This document shows, in pieces, positions 1 to 8,621 of a stretch of 64,000 bases of DNA (positions are counted from its first letter, which is position 1; each line of letters starts with the position of its first letter). The stretch lies in assembly GCA_011174825.1 (NCBI GenBank), contig DUEZ01000075.1:62001-126000 (forward strand), written 5' to 3'. The stretch is from Anaerolineae bacterium (lineage in GTDB: Bacteria > Chloroflexota > Anaerolineae > Anaerolineales > E44-bin32). Below the pieces are notes generated by a model. The model was given only the letters and a program-made list of their open reading frames with translations, made no database searches and was not told the origin of the DNA. Position numbers and translations under genes: made by a program.

Positions 1-833
1 TCAAAAAGGTAGTTGTAGACAACTTTATCGATGGCTATGCGCAAGGTATTACACCTAATCCCTGTATCGCCTGTAATCGTCATATCCGATGGGGTGCCCT
101 CACCGAAGTCGCTCATCAAATGGGGGCTACCCACCTTGCAACCGGGCACTATGCACGCATACAGGAGCAAGATGACCGATTTCTTCTTCTGCGTGGAGTG
201 GACCAAGAGAAGGATCAGTCGTATGTGCTTAGCGTGCTTAACCAAAAGGATCTTGCCTATACACTTTTCCCATTAGGCAATCTCACCAAGGGTGAAGTAC
301 GAGAGCACGCTCATCGAATGGCACTTCCAGTGGCTGAGAAGCCTGAAAGTCAGGACCTTTGTTTCGTTCCAAATGGAGACTATCGAGATTTCCTCCGTCA
401 ACAAAAGTTGCCTTTGCTACCGGGACCAATTCTTACTCAGGAAGGAGAGTCGCTAGGAGAACATCGGGGCCTTGCAGATTACACCATTGGCCAACGACGG
501 GGGCTTGGCATTTCTGCATCCTATCCCCTTTACGTGCTAGACAAAATAACTGCCACAAACACTTTGATTGTTGGACCAAGATCTGCCTTAGGACGAGATC
601 AATTTGTGGCGGGCCCGGTTAATTGGATTCAGGGTGATGCTCCCGATGAGTTGTTCGAAGTGGGTGTACAGGTACGATACAAATCTCAGATCGTGCTTGG
701 TTCTGTCGAGTTATTACAGGATGGCTATGTTGATGTGAAGTTAGGAACCGACTTGCCAGATATAACCCCAGGACAATCGGCTGTCTTCTATCATGGTGAG
801 ATTTGTCTCGGAGGAGGGGTCATACAGTCATGA
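1..833 (+). CDS. mnmA: tRNA-specific 2-thiouridylase MnmA (5' end missing)
   Basis: MnmA adenylates and then thiolates U34 at position 2 in tRNAs for Lys, Glu and Gln, taking sulfur from a persulfide relay. The reading frame is open from base 3, so the N-terminal PP-loop (ATP-binding) part lies outside the window. Visible are the PNPCIACNR segment, which carries the first catalytic cysteine, the ATGHYAR segment typical of the family, and SQDLCFVP, which carries the second catalytic cysteine. The C-terminal beta-barrel follows (TIGQRRGLGI). The stop overlaps the next start by ATGA, so the following small gene is translationally coupled. The assignment is secure; only the left end is unknown. 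Confidence 0.96.
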   Translation, partial: KKVVVDNFIDGYAQGITPNPCIACNRHIRWGALTEVAHQMGATHLATGHYARIQEQDDRFLLLRGVDQEKDQSYVLSVLNQKDLAYTLFPLGNLTKGEVREHAHRMALPVAEKPESQDLCFVPNGDYRDFLRQQKLPLLPGPILTQEGESLGEHRGLADYTIGQRRGLGISASYPLYVLDKITATNTLIVGPRSALGRDQFVAGPVNWIQGDAPDELFEVGVQVRYKSQIVLGSVELLQDGYVDVKLGTDLPDITPGQSAVFYHGEICLGGGVIQS

Positions 834-1141
834 ACGCCCCTAGCCTCTTCCTGGCCATGTTAATCGCAACCTCTTGTGGCCTGGTCTTTCACCTCATCCG
901 AGGTGGTGGATTAGCTCGTCTTGGGCTTTATGTGTTGACATCCTGGGTAGCCTTCTTTGTTGGGCATCTCGTGGGAACGTGGCTTAAATGGGATTTCATG
1001 CGAATAGGGACATTGAACCTCCTTCCTGGTCTTTTAGCGACCGCGTTAGGTTTAATCCTCGCGAACCTCCTGGCAGGACCCGAGCGAAAATCCATACGCC
1101 AGCGACGAAAACGCACCCCCCCAACTCGTAAAAGCAAGTAA
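830..1141 (+). CDS. Small integral membrane protein, 103 aa
   Basis: The start is the ATG at 830, which overlaps the mnmA stop and has GGAGGAGGGG about 10 bases upstream. A TTG further up lacks such a site. Hydrophobicity suggests three membrane segments (roughly residues 5-20, 25-50 and 60-80), followed by a strongly basic cytoplasmic tail rich in Arg and Lys. No enzymatic motif is visible and I cannot name a family. Coupling to mnmA shows co-expression but not a shared role. Confidence 0.7.
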   Translation: MNAPSLFLAMLIATSCGLVFHLIRGGGLARLGLYVLTSWVAFFVGHLVGTWLKWDFMRIGTLNLLPGLLATALGLILANLLAGPERKSIRQRRKRTPPTRKSK

Positions 1142-1151
1142 TCCACTGTGC

Positions 1152-1157
1152 TATAAT
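1152..1157 (+). promoter_or_regulatory. -10 element TATAAT just upstream of the gene at 1167
   Basis: A perfect TATAAT ends 9 bases before the ATG at 1167. Transcription would begin at or within a few bases of the start codon. No Shine-Dalgarno sequence is present, so the message may be leaderless. The -35 region 17 bases upstream is poor (TAAAAG). Confidence 0.45.
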
Positions 1158-1166
1158 GTTCCCATC

Positions 1167-1622
1167 ATGAACGAAGAGATCTCCGAACGCACTTCACCCC
1201 CACTCGAAACTTCACATCCCACCGTGAACGGTGAACGATCACAGTTGTGGATCGTTGTAGCTGGATTTTTCATACTTCTTCTCATCGTCGGAATGGTCGT
1301 CGCCATCATCTCGATGGTCAACAATCCTGATAAGACCGAGACCATACGAGATATTGTCATCATCTTTATGGCCGTTGAATCCTTGTTAATCGGGTTGGTG
1401 TTGATCGTGTTGATCACGCAGCTCGCTCGATTGACGGCGATGCTTCAAAATGAGGTCAAACCCATCCTAGATTCGACCAATGAAACCATCAATACTCTAC
1501 GTGGCACGACCACTTTTTTAAGCGACAATCTCGTTGAGCCGGTCGTTAAAGTTAATAGTTTTGTAGCAGCGTTCCGACGTGCCATCGATCTTGTGAGATT
1601 TGGCATCTCAAATCGGAGCTGA
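1167..1622 (+). CDS. Two-helix membrane protein with amphipathic C-terminus, 151 aa
   Basis: After a polar N-terminus of about 27 residues there are two transmembrane helices (about 28-50 and 65-90). A helical C-terminal stretch follows (LTAMLQNEVKPILDSTNET...), resembling DUF948-type or methyl-accepting-like coiled segments. The gene precedes a YtxH-type protein by 22 bases. DUF948/YtxH pairs are common in Gram-positive and Chloroflexota genomes and are often linked to envelope stress, so a joint role is likely but unproven. Confidence 0.7.
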   Translation: MNEEISERTSPPLETSHPTVNGERSQLWIVVAGFFILLLIVGMVVAIISMVNNPDKTETIRDIVIIFMAVESLLIGLVLIVLITQLARLTAMLQNEVKPILDSTNETINTLRGTTTFLSDNLVEPVVKVNSFVAAFRRAIDLVRFGISNRS

Positions 1623-1644
1623 CGTTCAGTAAAGGAGTCGAATT

Positions 1645-2013
1645 ATGGCTGACAGAGACGGCGATTTTGGGGCGTTTATCACCGGTTTCGTCGTGGGTGG
1701 ATTGGTTGGCGCAGCAGTTGCCTTGCTTCTTGCTCCCCAATCAGGTGAGGAAACGCGAACCTTGATCCGAGATAAGGGCATCGAACTTAAGGATCAAGTT
1801 GAACAAACTGCAGAAGAAACACGATCGAAGGCTGAAAAACTTGCACAAGACGCTCGAATGAGGGCACGTGATCTTCAAGAGCGCGGTCAGGTTATCCTCG
1901 AAGAACAGAAAAGCAAGATAGAGCAGGCAGTCGAAACGGGTAAACGTGCGGCTAAACGTACGAAAAAAGAAACGGAAGAGGCAGCTGGAGACGAAGCACC
2001 CGCAGAAGCATAG
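1645..2013 (+). CDS. YtxH domain-containing protein, 122 aa
   Basis: The start has an AAAGGAG ribosome-binding site eight bases upstream. Residues 7-30 form a glycine-rich membrane segment (FITGFVVGGLVGAAVALLLAP) followed by QSGEETR, the classic YtxH signature. The rest is a highly charged alpha-helix that probably forms a coiled coil with repeated Glu/Lys/Arg heptads. YtxH-type proteins are small envelope or general-stress proteins of unknown mechanism. The gene is probably co-transcribed with the preceding membrane gene. Confidence 0.82.
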   Translation: MADRDGDFGAFITGFVVGGLVGAAVALLLAPQSGEETRTLIRDKGIELKDQVEQTAEETRSKAEKLAQDARMRARDLQERGQVILEEQKSKIEQAVETGKRAAKRTKKETEEAAGDEAPAEA

Positions 2014-2103
2014 GTATAGCACAACTCACAGAAAATGATCGGGTCTTCAATAGACCAACTTGACGTTTAATCCATACTAGAATTCCAACCCAAGTACAAA
2101 ATA

Positions 2104-2130
2104 GGGCACACATGATCATGTGCGCCCTTT
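2104..2130. terminator. Hairpin between convergent genes
   Basis: GGGCACACATGATCATGTGC followed by GCCC and TTT folds into a near-perfect stem with one mismatch around a CATGATCATG palindrome. It lies between the end of the YtxH gene and the end of the minus-strand nnr operon, so it can end transcripts from both sides. The T-run is short. Confidence 0.6.
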
Positions 2131-2195
2131 CTCATTCCCGACACACTTTTCCTTATGAAACAGTTACTCGTCAAAACCCTCGGATCGTGGACGAT

Positions 2196-3818
2196 TCACC
2201 ACGATAATTCAACCATCACTTCAATCAGACCATCTGCCACGTCACCTGCCAGAACGCTGGAGGCCGTGCCTATCGCTTCTACAGCTAGTTCCCCCGCCCG
2301 ACCGTGGATATAAGCACCCAGTACCGCAGCTTCGTAAGCTGCAAGTCCTTGTGCTTGAAGCCCCACGATCGCGCCAGCAAGGACATCTCCGGTACCCGCT
2401 CGAGCCAATGCAGGCGTAGCGAAAGGCAACACGGATGTCTTGCCATCCGGCGCAGCAACCACAGTAAACGCTCCCTTCAGCACGACGACATGCCCCCAAC
2501 GTTCTGCCCACAGCTTTGCGGTCTTCACCCTATTCGCTTGGATTTCATCCTTCGGGAGGTCAGTCAACACCGCCATCTCCCCTGGGTGAGGGGTCAACAC
2601 CGATGGCTTGGGAAGCAAGTCGGGCCAATTGGGAACGCGTTTTAACAACTTCAGGCCATCCGCATCGACCACGCAGGGAGGAAGCGATACAGCAACCTGT
2701 TCTCGTTTCTCAGATTGTAGAAAACCTATCGTTCCGCGTGATATTCCTGCTCCCTCGCTGAGAAATCTCGCTAGAAATGTCTCAGTGGCATGCTCTTGAC
2801 CGAAACCTGGACCCAGAAGCATCGCTTGTGTCGTCTCCAGTTCCTGCTTCAAAATCGCTACCGACCCTTCCGCAATAACCCCCATCTCATGCGGTAAAAC
2901 AACCCAAGTCGCTTCAGGTAGTTGAGAGACTAGCATTGACTGAATTGGGGCTGGCACCGCTAACGTGACCAAACCCGCACCCACCCGATAGGCTCCTAAA
3001 CCTGCCAAGACGACAGCACCCGGGAAATTAATCGAACCGGCAATAATTAAAGCCCGTCCAAAAGTACCCTTGTGAGCGTCTCTCGGTCGGGCTGGTAACC
3101 AATGCTTGATTGCTTCAGGTGTCACTAACTCAAGAGCAACATCGGCAAGTTCACCCTGATCCGTTTTTATTCCAATATCGGCTACGAAAAGTTTTCCAAC
3201 AGCGTTCGCCCCCGGAAAAGTCAGAAGTCCGGGTTTTACGGCCGCAAGAGTCACCGTCAAATCACACGCTATAGTCTCCTCTGCAATCTGACCGGTGTCG
3301 CAATCCAAACCCGAAGGACAATCGACCGCCACAACAATCGGTTGGTGATCTCGTAGGCGGAGCTCATCCTTCACCTTGCTCAGCACATCCTGGGCAACGC
3401 CTTTGATGGGGAGTTGGAATCCCGTCCCGAGAACAGCATCAATGATCATGTCCGCACCGCTGACCATTTTTTGTAATGTTTTCCAGTTTTGATCCTGCTC
3501 AACGCTGGAGATCTGAGACGCGCCTTTTGTCAGCCGCGAATAGTTCACATCCTCTTCCGATCGTTCTCTAGTCAAATAAGCGGATACCTCAGCACCCTGC
3601 TCCGCAAGGTAATGCCCTACCACAAGACCATCGCCACCATTATTGCCCGTGCCCACGAGGATCAGCACTTTCATTCCGATAAGGTATGGCCACTGCTCTT
3701 GTATGGCTTCGGCGATCACTCGACCAGCGTTTTCCATCATCAGTTCGTATGTTAAACCTGAAGCATCAGCGGCTTTCTCGATGGCACGCATCTGTTCAAC
3801 AGTAACGATTTTCGCCAA
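2196..3818 (-). CDS. nnr: Bifunctional NAD(P)H-hydrate epimerase / ADP-dependent dehydratase
   Basis: Nnr repairs NADHX and NADPHX. The N-terminal YjeF-like half epimerises the R and S hydrates, and the C-terminal ribokinase-like half dehydrates the S form using ADP. The first half shows ILVGTGNNGGDGLVVGHYL and VDCPSGLDCDTG; the second shows the KGTFGRALIIAGS, LTPHPGEM and AGTGDVLAG motifs of the dehydratase. Length (540 aa) fits the fusion enzyme. I chose the TTG at 3818 because GGGAGGG lies five bases upstream; another TTG at 3854 would overlap the upstream gene. One base separates it from the AOR gene, so it is the last gene of an oxidoreductase operon. Confidence 0.93.
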   Translation of the reverse strand: MAKIVTVEQMRAIEKAADASGLTYELMMENAGRVIAEAIQEQWPYLIGMKVLILVGTGNNGGDGLVVGHYLAEQGAEVSAYLTRERSEEDVNYSRLTKGASQISSVEQDQNWKTLQKMVSGADMIIDAVLGTGFQLPIKGVAQDVLSKVKDELRLRDHQPIVVAVDCPSGLDCDTGQIAEETIACDLTVTLAAVKPGLLTFPGANAVGKLFVADIGIKTDQGELADVALELVTPEAIKHWLPARPRDAHKGTFGRALIIAGSINFPGAVVLAGLGAYRVGAGLVTLAVPAPIQSMLVSQLPEATWVVLPHEMGVIAEGSVAILKQELETTQAMLLGPGFGQEHATETFLARFLSEGAGISRGTIGFLQSEKREQVAVSLPPCVVDADGLKLLKRVPNWPDLLPKPSVLTPHPGEMAVLTDLPKDEIQANRVKTAKLWAERWGHVVVLKGAFTVVAAPDGKTSVLPFATPALARAGTGDVLAGAIVGLQAQGLAAYEAAVLGAYIHGRAGELAVEAIGTASSVLAGDVADGLIEVMVELSW

Positions 3819-3819
3819 G

Positions 3820-5670
3820 TTACCCTCCCTGACCTTCACTCCAGATTTCCCCAATATACTCTTGAAGTCCTAGCTTCCGAAGTCGTTCTGGAGTTGGTTT
3901 GCCTGTCTCAGGATCCCAGCTACGGGTTTTATAGTACGCGGCAAGCATCTCATTAAATGGAAGCACATATCCCGCCGAGCCTCCATCGGTAAGCGGCTTG
4001 AGCAATTGCTCTGGCAGTCGATCATTTGCCCCTGTCAATCCTAATCGATGATTGATGATGCGTTTAAGATTCCAAGATCGCTCCCCAATTTCCAACAATT
4101 CCTCAAGGCTGTATTCAAATCCGGTGACATGATTTACCAACTCAAGCAAAGTTTCGGGTGCGACATTCGCAAAATAACAAAGCACCAATGAGTTCCACAT
4201 CGTCCGCCAATCCTGATGACGAGCGATATTATCGACCTTTTCTACACTTGCATGTCGACTGTAGAAATCAATGCCAATTTCTTCAAATGTTTGTCCGTAA
4301 GTATCCACCAGGAAATAATCGCTCTGGTTGTGACAGGCCCCTCTAGGAGAAGTGGCATACGACATTGCCGTGCCAGTTGATCCGCGAGGGTCATGATAAG
4401 GGACCTCTAGATTATTCACCTGAACCGCTATTTCGGGGACATGGAAATGCTCGGCAACGGCTTTCGATCCTTGGGCTAGTAGCTCCCCAATACCTTGGCG
4501 ATGTGCCATCTTGTGCAGAATCTGCACCGCAGGTTCAGGGTCTCCCCAGAGCAGAGGAATTCCGCCTGTATCTGTCTCAGTAAGCAATCCTTCATCATAG
4601 AGCAGATACGCTAATCCGAGGATGTTTGAAGATGAGATCGTGTCCATCCCATAGCGATCACATTGTTCACCCAACATTGTAATGGCAGATATATCGTCAA
4701 TGCCTAAATTGGGGCCAAAACCAACAGTCGTCTCATACTCAGGCCCTTTTCGGTTTATTCCATCTGAGAGTTTTACAACTCGCCCGCATGCGATCACACA
4801 CCCTTGACATGCACTGACACGACTTAATATCGTTTCCGCAACGATCGTCCCTGAGACTTTCTGAACACCAAGATATGTTGCCATCGTGAAATATCGTACC
4901 GGCATTTCACCGAGATAATGCATGTAATCCATGATCCCTGCGCTGCCCACTTCACGCGCCGCGCGGCTGAAGTTATCATCTCGTAAAGCTATATTCGCTT
5001 CCCGTCGGAGCCTTTTGAACTCCTCAACTCGGGTGATTGGAATGGGTCCATTCCCTCGGACGGCCACGGCCTTCAAACGCTTCGATCCCATCACCGCGCC
5101 CATACCTGTACGACCTGCGGCTCGACCATGATCGCATAGGATTCCCGCGATCGGGAGCAGGTTTTCACCCGCTAGACCAATGCAGGCGATTCGTGTTAAA
5201 CGATCACCGAGTTCATCCTTGATCCTCTCCTGCGTTTCGTAGGTGTCGCAGTTTCCCCAAAGATGACCTGCTGACCGTGTCTCAACCTCCCCCTCACGGA
5301 TGCTCAAATAGACAGGTTCGTCCGCAGTACCGCTGATCATCAACCCATCGTAGCCCGACCGGCGAAGCTCGGGGCCGAAAAATCCTCCGACATTCGACTC
5401 CCCCCATAATTGGGTGGCCGGGGATTTTGCACATACCACATAGCGCCCGACTGCGGGACCCGTGGTTCCGGTTAGCGGTCCAGTTAGAAATAACAAAGGC
5501 GCTTCAGTACTAAGGGGTTCCAAATCCTGGGTAAGGTGAGGGTAAAGCATGCGCGCGCCGAGGTTGGGTCCACCAAGATAAGCTCTCATTTCCTCGGTTG
5601 GGATCAACTCCAGATTGCTGACCCTTGAGCCTAAATCAACATTCAAAACACGAAAAACATAATCCTTCAT
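3820..5670 (-). CDS. Aldehyde ferredoxin oxidoreductase family protein (tungstopterin enzyme)
   Basis: AOR-family enzymes oxidise aldehydes to acids (or reduce acids) using a W- or Mo-bispterin cofactor and one [4Fe-4S] cluster. The 616-residue length is typical. The cluster motif CQGCVIACG (CxxCxxxC, about residues 292-300) and a later cysteine in NSLVLCYFANV match the four cluster ligands. GGPNLGARMLYPHL near the N-terminus and GPAVGRYVV are family signatures. The start ATG has AAGG six bases upstream. It sits downstream of a GMC alcohol oxidoreductase and directly before nnr. I infer that the operon oxidises an alcohol by way of an aldehyde; the substrate is unknown. Confidence 0.92.
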   Translation of the reverse strand: MKDYVFRVLNVDLGSRVSNLELIPTEEMRAYLGGPNLGARMLYPHLTQDLEPLSTEAPLLFLTGPLTGTTGPAVGRYVVCAKSPATQLWGESNVGGFFGPELRRSGYDGLMISGTADEPVYLSIREGEVETRSAGHLWGNCDTYETQERIKDELGDRLTRIACIGLAGENLLPIAGILCDHGRAAGRTGMGAVMGSKRLKAVAVRGNGPIPITRVEEFKRLRREANIALRDDNFSRAAREVGSAGIMDYMHYLGEMPVRYFTMATYLGVQKVSGTIVAETILSRVSACQGCVIACGRVVKLSDGINRKGPEYETTVGFGPNLGIDDISAITMLGEQCDRYGMDTISSSNILGLAYLLYDEGLLTETDTGGIPLLWGDPEPAVQILHKMAHRQGIGELLAQGSKAVAEHFHVPEIAVQVNNLEVPYHDPRGSTGTAMSYATSPRGACHNQSDYFLVDTYGQTFEEIGIDFYSRHASVEKVDNIARHQDWRTMWNSLVLCYFANVAPETLLELVNHVTGFEYSLEELLEIGERSWNLKRIINHRLGLTGANDRLPEQLLKPLTDGGSAGYVLPFNEMLAAYYKTRSWDPETGKPTPERLRKLGLQEYIGEIWSEGQGG

Positions 5671-5756
5671 GATTTACCTTAGAAGTTATGATGTCAGTTT
5701 CGATGATCGCCGATTGTATACCTTCGAGCCAAGCAACAATTCTCTTGTCGAGCCTT

Positions 5757-7412
5757 TTATTTTATCTCAAGCTGAGGGTAGTGGTGTGCCCCCTCCTTCT
5801 TCGGCATGCGGCTCATCGCGAATTCAGCCAAAGCCGTGATCGTCAAAGTTGGATTTACACCGGGATTGGCCGGCAGAATAGAACCATCGATGATATAGAG
5901 CCCAGGATAGTTAAACACCTCACAATTTATATCAATAACCCCCTCGGATGGTTCGCGTCCAAATAGACATCCACCGATCAAATGGGCCGTCGTAGGTAAA
6001 TTGAGCAGACTAGATGGAAACGATCCAAAAGGTCTGCCACCGATCTTCTCCGCGAACATCTGCGTTACTCGATTTCCAAGTACCAAATCAACCGGGATCG
6101 TTTTATTGACATCATGCTCTGCAATCAGACCACGACGGAAAAGTGTGAAGAGACCTCGTCCCAGTTTCAAACGCATCAAATTATCCTCAGCCTGCATGAC
6201 CATCAATCCAACACCGCGTCTCGCCAATCCAGGAACAAGCTTACTGCGAATCATGTCCATCGGTCGTCGGACAATTGAGACAATGGTATTCCAAAGCCGA
6301 GCCACGAATCCTCCCTCGACCTCGATAAATGGACATGCCAATAGACGGTACATCATCGATGAGCCATCAGAAAATCGGACTGGTTCAACGTGTGTCATAG
6401 CGTCAGCATTGAAAATGGAGGTAATCGCCAAGCCTTTAGAATGGTCATCCCTGTCCTCATGGGTAAATCCACCTAAAAAAGCCTCGCTATTCGTGCGTAC
6501 AACTTCACCCAATCTTTTCGACAACTTGGGGAGAGATTGATTAATATCACGACAAGTTAAAAGTAGTTTCAGAGTTCCTAAGGCTCCGGCTGCGACGATC
6601 ACATTTCTCGCTCGCACTGATTTCATGGGTTTATACAGCCAAGCCGTCGAGGAGCTGAAATAGATTTCATATCGGGCGCCATCAGGCTGATGGGTAACCA
6701 ATGGACGAATATCTTCTGCCTGGACCTCAGGGCGTACTTCTGCACCCCATTTCTCTGCAAAATAAAGGTAGTTCTTATCTAAGCTATTCTTTGCGTTATA
6801 ACGGCAGCCAACCATGCATGCACCACAATGAATACAACCTGCCCGTGCAGGACCCTCACCCCCAAAATAGGGATCGGGCACTTCTTCGCCAGGTTCTCCG
6901 AAAAAGTAGCCTACTTCAGTTGGCTTGAAAGTATCTCCATAACCAAGCTCATCGGCGATCTCTTTAAGCGCTTCATCCGCAGGCCACAAGCATGGATTTG
7001 TTGTAACCCCAAGCATTTTTCTGGCGGTCTGATAATGTGGCGCTAAAATGTTCCTCCAATCAGCCAGGTGGCTCCAACTTGGCGCGTCGAAAAAGCTGTC
7101 TACCGGTTGCATGAGGACGGCTGCGTAGACCAAACTCCCACCCCCTACCCCGCTTGACCCGAAATGGAAGAATCCGCGGAAGAAGCTCAGCTGCTGAATC
7201 CCGAAACAGCGCAGCGCAGGCAGCCATAGATACTTCCAGATATTCCAATTGGTTCGCGCATAATCTTCATCAAGGAACCTCTTCCCGCGCTCGAGAACCA
7301 GGACACGATATCCTTTTTCTGTTAGGCGCATCGCGGAAACGCTGCCGCCGAATCCGGATCCGATGATCACGAAATCATAGGTGTCTTCATTTCGATGAGA
7401 AGGATCAGCCAT
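5757..7412 (-). CDS. GMC-family FAD oxidoreductase (cholesterol-oxidase-like)
   Basis: The N-terminal FAD-binding motif is VIIGSGFGGSVSAMRL (residues 15-30), and the C-terminus ends in NPTLTITALAEFAMSRM, both typical of the cholesterol oxidase branch of GMC enzymes. A cysteine-rich stretch CIHCGACMVGCRYNAKNSLD near residues 190-210 occurs in GMC relatives but not in classic cholesterol oxidases. It could bind a metal or cluster, though the spacing is ferredoxin-like only in part. The 551-residue length fits. It lies 38 bases after the SCP2-like gene and 86 before the AOR gene. A hydrophobic alcohol substrate is inferred from these neighbours. Confidence 0.88.
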   Translation of the reverse strand: MADPSHRNEDTYDFVIIGSGFGGSVSAMRLTEKGYRVLVLERGKRFLDEDYARTNWNIWKYLWLPALRCFGIQQLSFFRGFFHFGSSGVGGGSLVYAAVLMQPVDSFFDAPSWSHLADWRNILAPHYQTARKMLGVTTNPCLWPADEALKEIADELGYGDTFKPTEVGYFFGEPGEEVPDPYFGGEGPARAGCIHCGACMVGCRYNAKNSLDKNYLYFAEKWGAEVRPEVQAEDIRPLVTHQPDGARYEIYFSSSTAWLYKPMKSVRARNVIVAAGALGTLKLLLTCRDINQSLPKLSKRLGEVVRTNSEAFLGGFTHEDRDDHSKGLAITSIFNADAMTHVEPVRFSDGSSMMYRLLACPFIEVEGGFVARLWNTIVSIVRRPMDMIRSKLVPGLARRGVGLMVMQAEDNLMRLKLGRGLFTLFRRGLIAEHDVNKTIPVDLVLGNRVTQMFAEKIGGRPFGSFPSSLLNLPTTAHLIGGCLFGREPSEGVIDINCEVFNYPGLYIIDGSILPANPGVNPTLTITALAEFAMSRMPKKEGAHHYPQLEIK

Positions 7413-7450
7413 TCAGGAACCCACCTTTCGATTCAAAGAATTAGCGAGGT

Positions 7451-7876
7451 TTACTCCTCGATTTCGATCTCCACCGAGCTGCAGCAGCGGACGAAATCTA
7501 AGACAGTTGGTACATTGCGTAGCATATAGGCCATGCTGCCCTCGACCTTTAGACGGCGTGTGATCATGGCCTGCATCGGATCAAGCTCCCCTCTTAGAAT
7601 TCGAAGGCAATTCGCTTGTGGCGCGGTTAAGGTGTAAGCAGCGTCGGGCACCTCTTCTTCCTCGAGATCGATCACCCGTGCCTCACGACATTTGCCGTGC
7701 CAGAGATCGAAATAGAAAGTCATGGGAAGATCCACGCTCTCTATACCTTTATCTGGTTCAATCACAAACAATATGTCTCCCTCCCAATTTCTTGCGATTT
7801 GCGCGTATTGCTCGTCCTGATTAAGAACATCCATGACCGCTTGCACATACTCCTCGCTTGGAAAACGATAGGCCAT
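7451..7876 (-). CDS. SCP2-like sterol/lipid carrier protein, 141 aa
   Basis: The fold is recognisable from the central segment IEPDKGIESVDLPMTFYFDLWHGKC and the closing LKVEGSMAYMLRNVPTVLDF, typical of SCP2 domains that bind sterols, fatty acids or acyl-CoA in a hydrophobic tunnel. The ATG at 7876 has AAGGAGG six bases upstream; the GTG one codon earlier is too close to it. It is the first gene of the minus-strand operon with the GMC and AOR enzymes, so it probably presents or sequesters a hydrophobic substrate. A vicinal Cys-Cys lies near the C-terminus. Confidence 0.8.
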   Translation of the reverse strand: MAYRFPSEEYVQAVMDVLNQDEQYAQIARNWEGDILFVIEPDKGIESVDLPMTFYFDLWHGKCREARVIDLEEEEVPDAAYTLTAPQANCLRILRGELDPMQAMITRRLKVEGSMAYMLRNVPTVLDFVRCCSSVEIEIEE

Positions 7877-7951
7877 CACATGCCTCCTTCCTCTGTATCA
7901 GAAACCGTTGGGATTATGCGATAATCCGCGTTATGTGTCAAAAGGATTTCA

Positions 7952-7981
7952 TTGACAGGCCCATTACGCTTCTGTTAAACT
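7952..7981 (+). promoter_or_regulatory. greA promoter
   Basis: A consensus -35 TTGACA (7952-7957) is followed, after 17 bases, by TTAAAC, or after 18 by TAAACT, as -10. The predicted start near 7988 leaves about 25 bases of leader before the greA ATG. No strong Shine-Dalgarno sequence is present. Confidence 0.65.
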
Positions 7982-8012
7982 CACGCACAACATACCCACA
8001 CTTAATAATGAC

Positions 8013-8480
8013 ATGAATAACCAAAAATACTACCTCACACCAGAAGCAGCGTACAATCTCAGAAATGAATTGGACGAGCTAAAGGGTCCACGTCGATCCG
8101 ATTTAGCAAAACGCCTTCGCTTTGCGATCCAACAAGGTGATCTAACCGAGAACGCCGATTACATCGCGGCGAAAGAGGAACAGGCCTTTCTAGAAGGACG
8201 GATTTTAGAGCTGGAGACGCTTTTACGAGATGCGATCATTGTGGAGAATACTGAACCCTGCGATCAGGTGAGGATCGGATGTACGGTGAAAGTGATCATC
8301 GGTAATCGTGAGGAGAGAATTTTCCACTTGGTAGGCATGAAAGAAGCTGATCCGAGGCAGGGAAAGATCTCACACGAATCGCCCATCGGGAAGGCCCTTC
8401 TGGACTCACGTGTCGGTGACACGGTCACCGCAGAGACGCCTGCGGGTAGAATTAATTTACACATCCTCGACATCCAATAG
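8013..8480 (+). CDS. greA: Transcription elongation factor GreA
   Basis: GreA inserts its coiled coil into the RNA polymerase secondary channel and triggers cleavage of backtracked RNA. The 155-residue length is standard. The N-terminal coiled coil holds the catalytic acidic tip GDLTENADY (residues 47-55, with D48 and E51 as expected). The C-terminal FKBP-like domain includes ISHESPIGKALL and the GDTV/TPAG pattern. The gene is monocistronic, with its own promoter and hairpins downstream. Confidence 0.96.
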   Translation: MNNQKYYLTPEAAYNLRNELDELKGPRRSDLAKRLRFAIQQGDLTENADYIAAKEEQAFLEGRILELETLLRDAIIVENTEPCDQVRIGCTVKVIIGNREERIFHLVGMKEADPRQGKISHESPIGKALLDSRVGDTVTAETPAGRINLHILDIQ

Positions 8481-8505
8481 ACATTCGATGATATGATAAA
8501 CGTGT

Positions 8506-8587
8506 GGGCGGTTCGTGAACCGCCCATAAACATTAGACAAGCTGTTGGTTAGTCAGACGAGATTGGGGCAGGCATCCCGCCTGCCCC
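8506..8587. terminator. Two hairpins between greA and the convergent gene
   Basis: GGGCGGTTCGTGAACCGCCC (8506-8525) is a perfect palindrome. GGGGCAGGC / GCCTGCCCC (8565-8587) forms a second stem with a five-base loop. Neither has a long T-run, but both lie exactly between convergent genes, so they probably serve as bidirectional transcript ends. Confidence 0.55.
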
Positions 8588-8621
8588 TTCTATGTCATTT
8601 ACTTGTTGAGGTGATCTAGGA

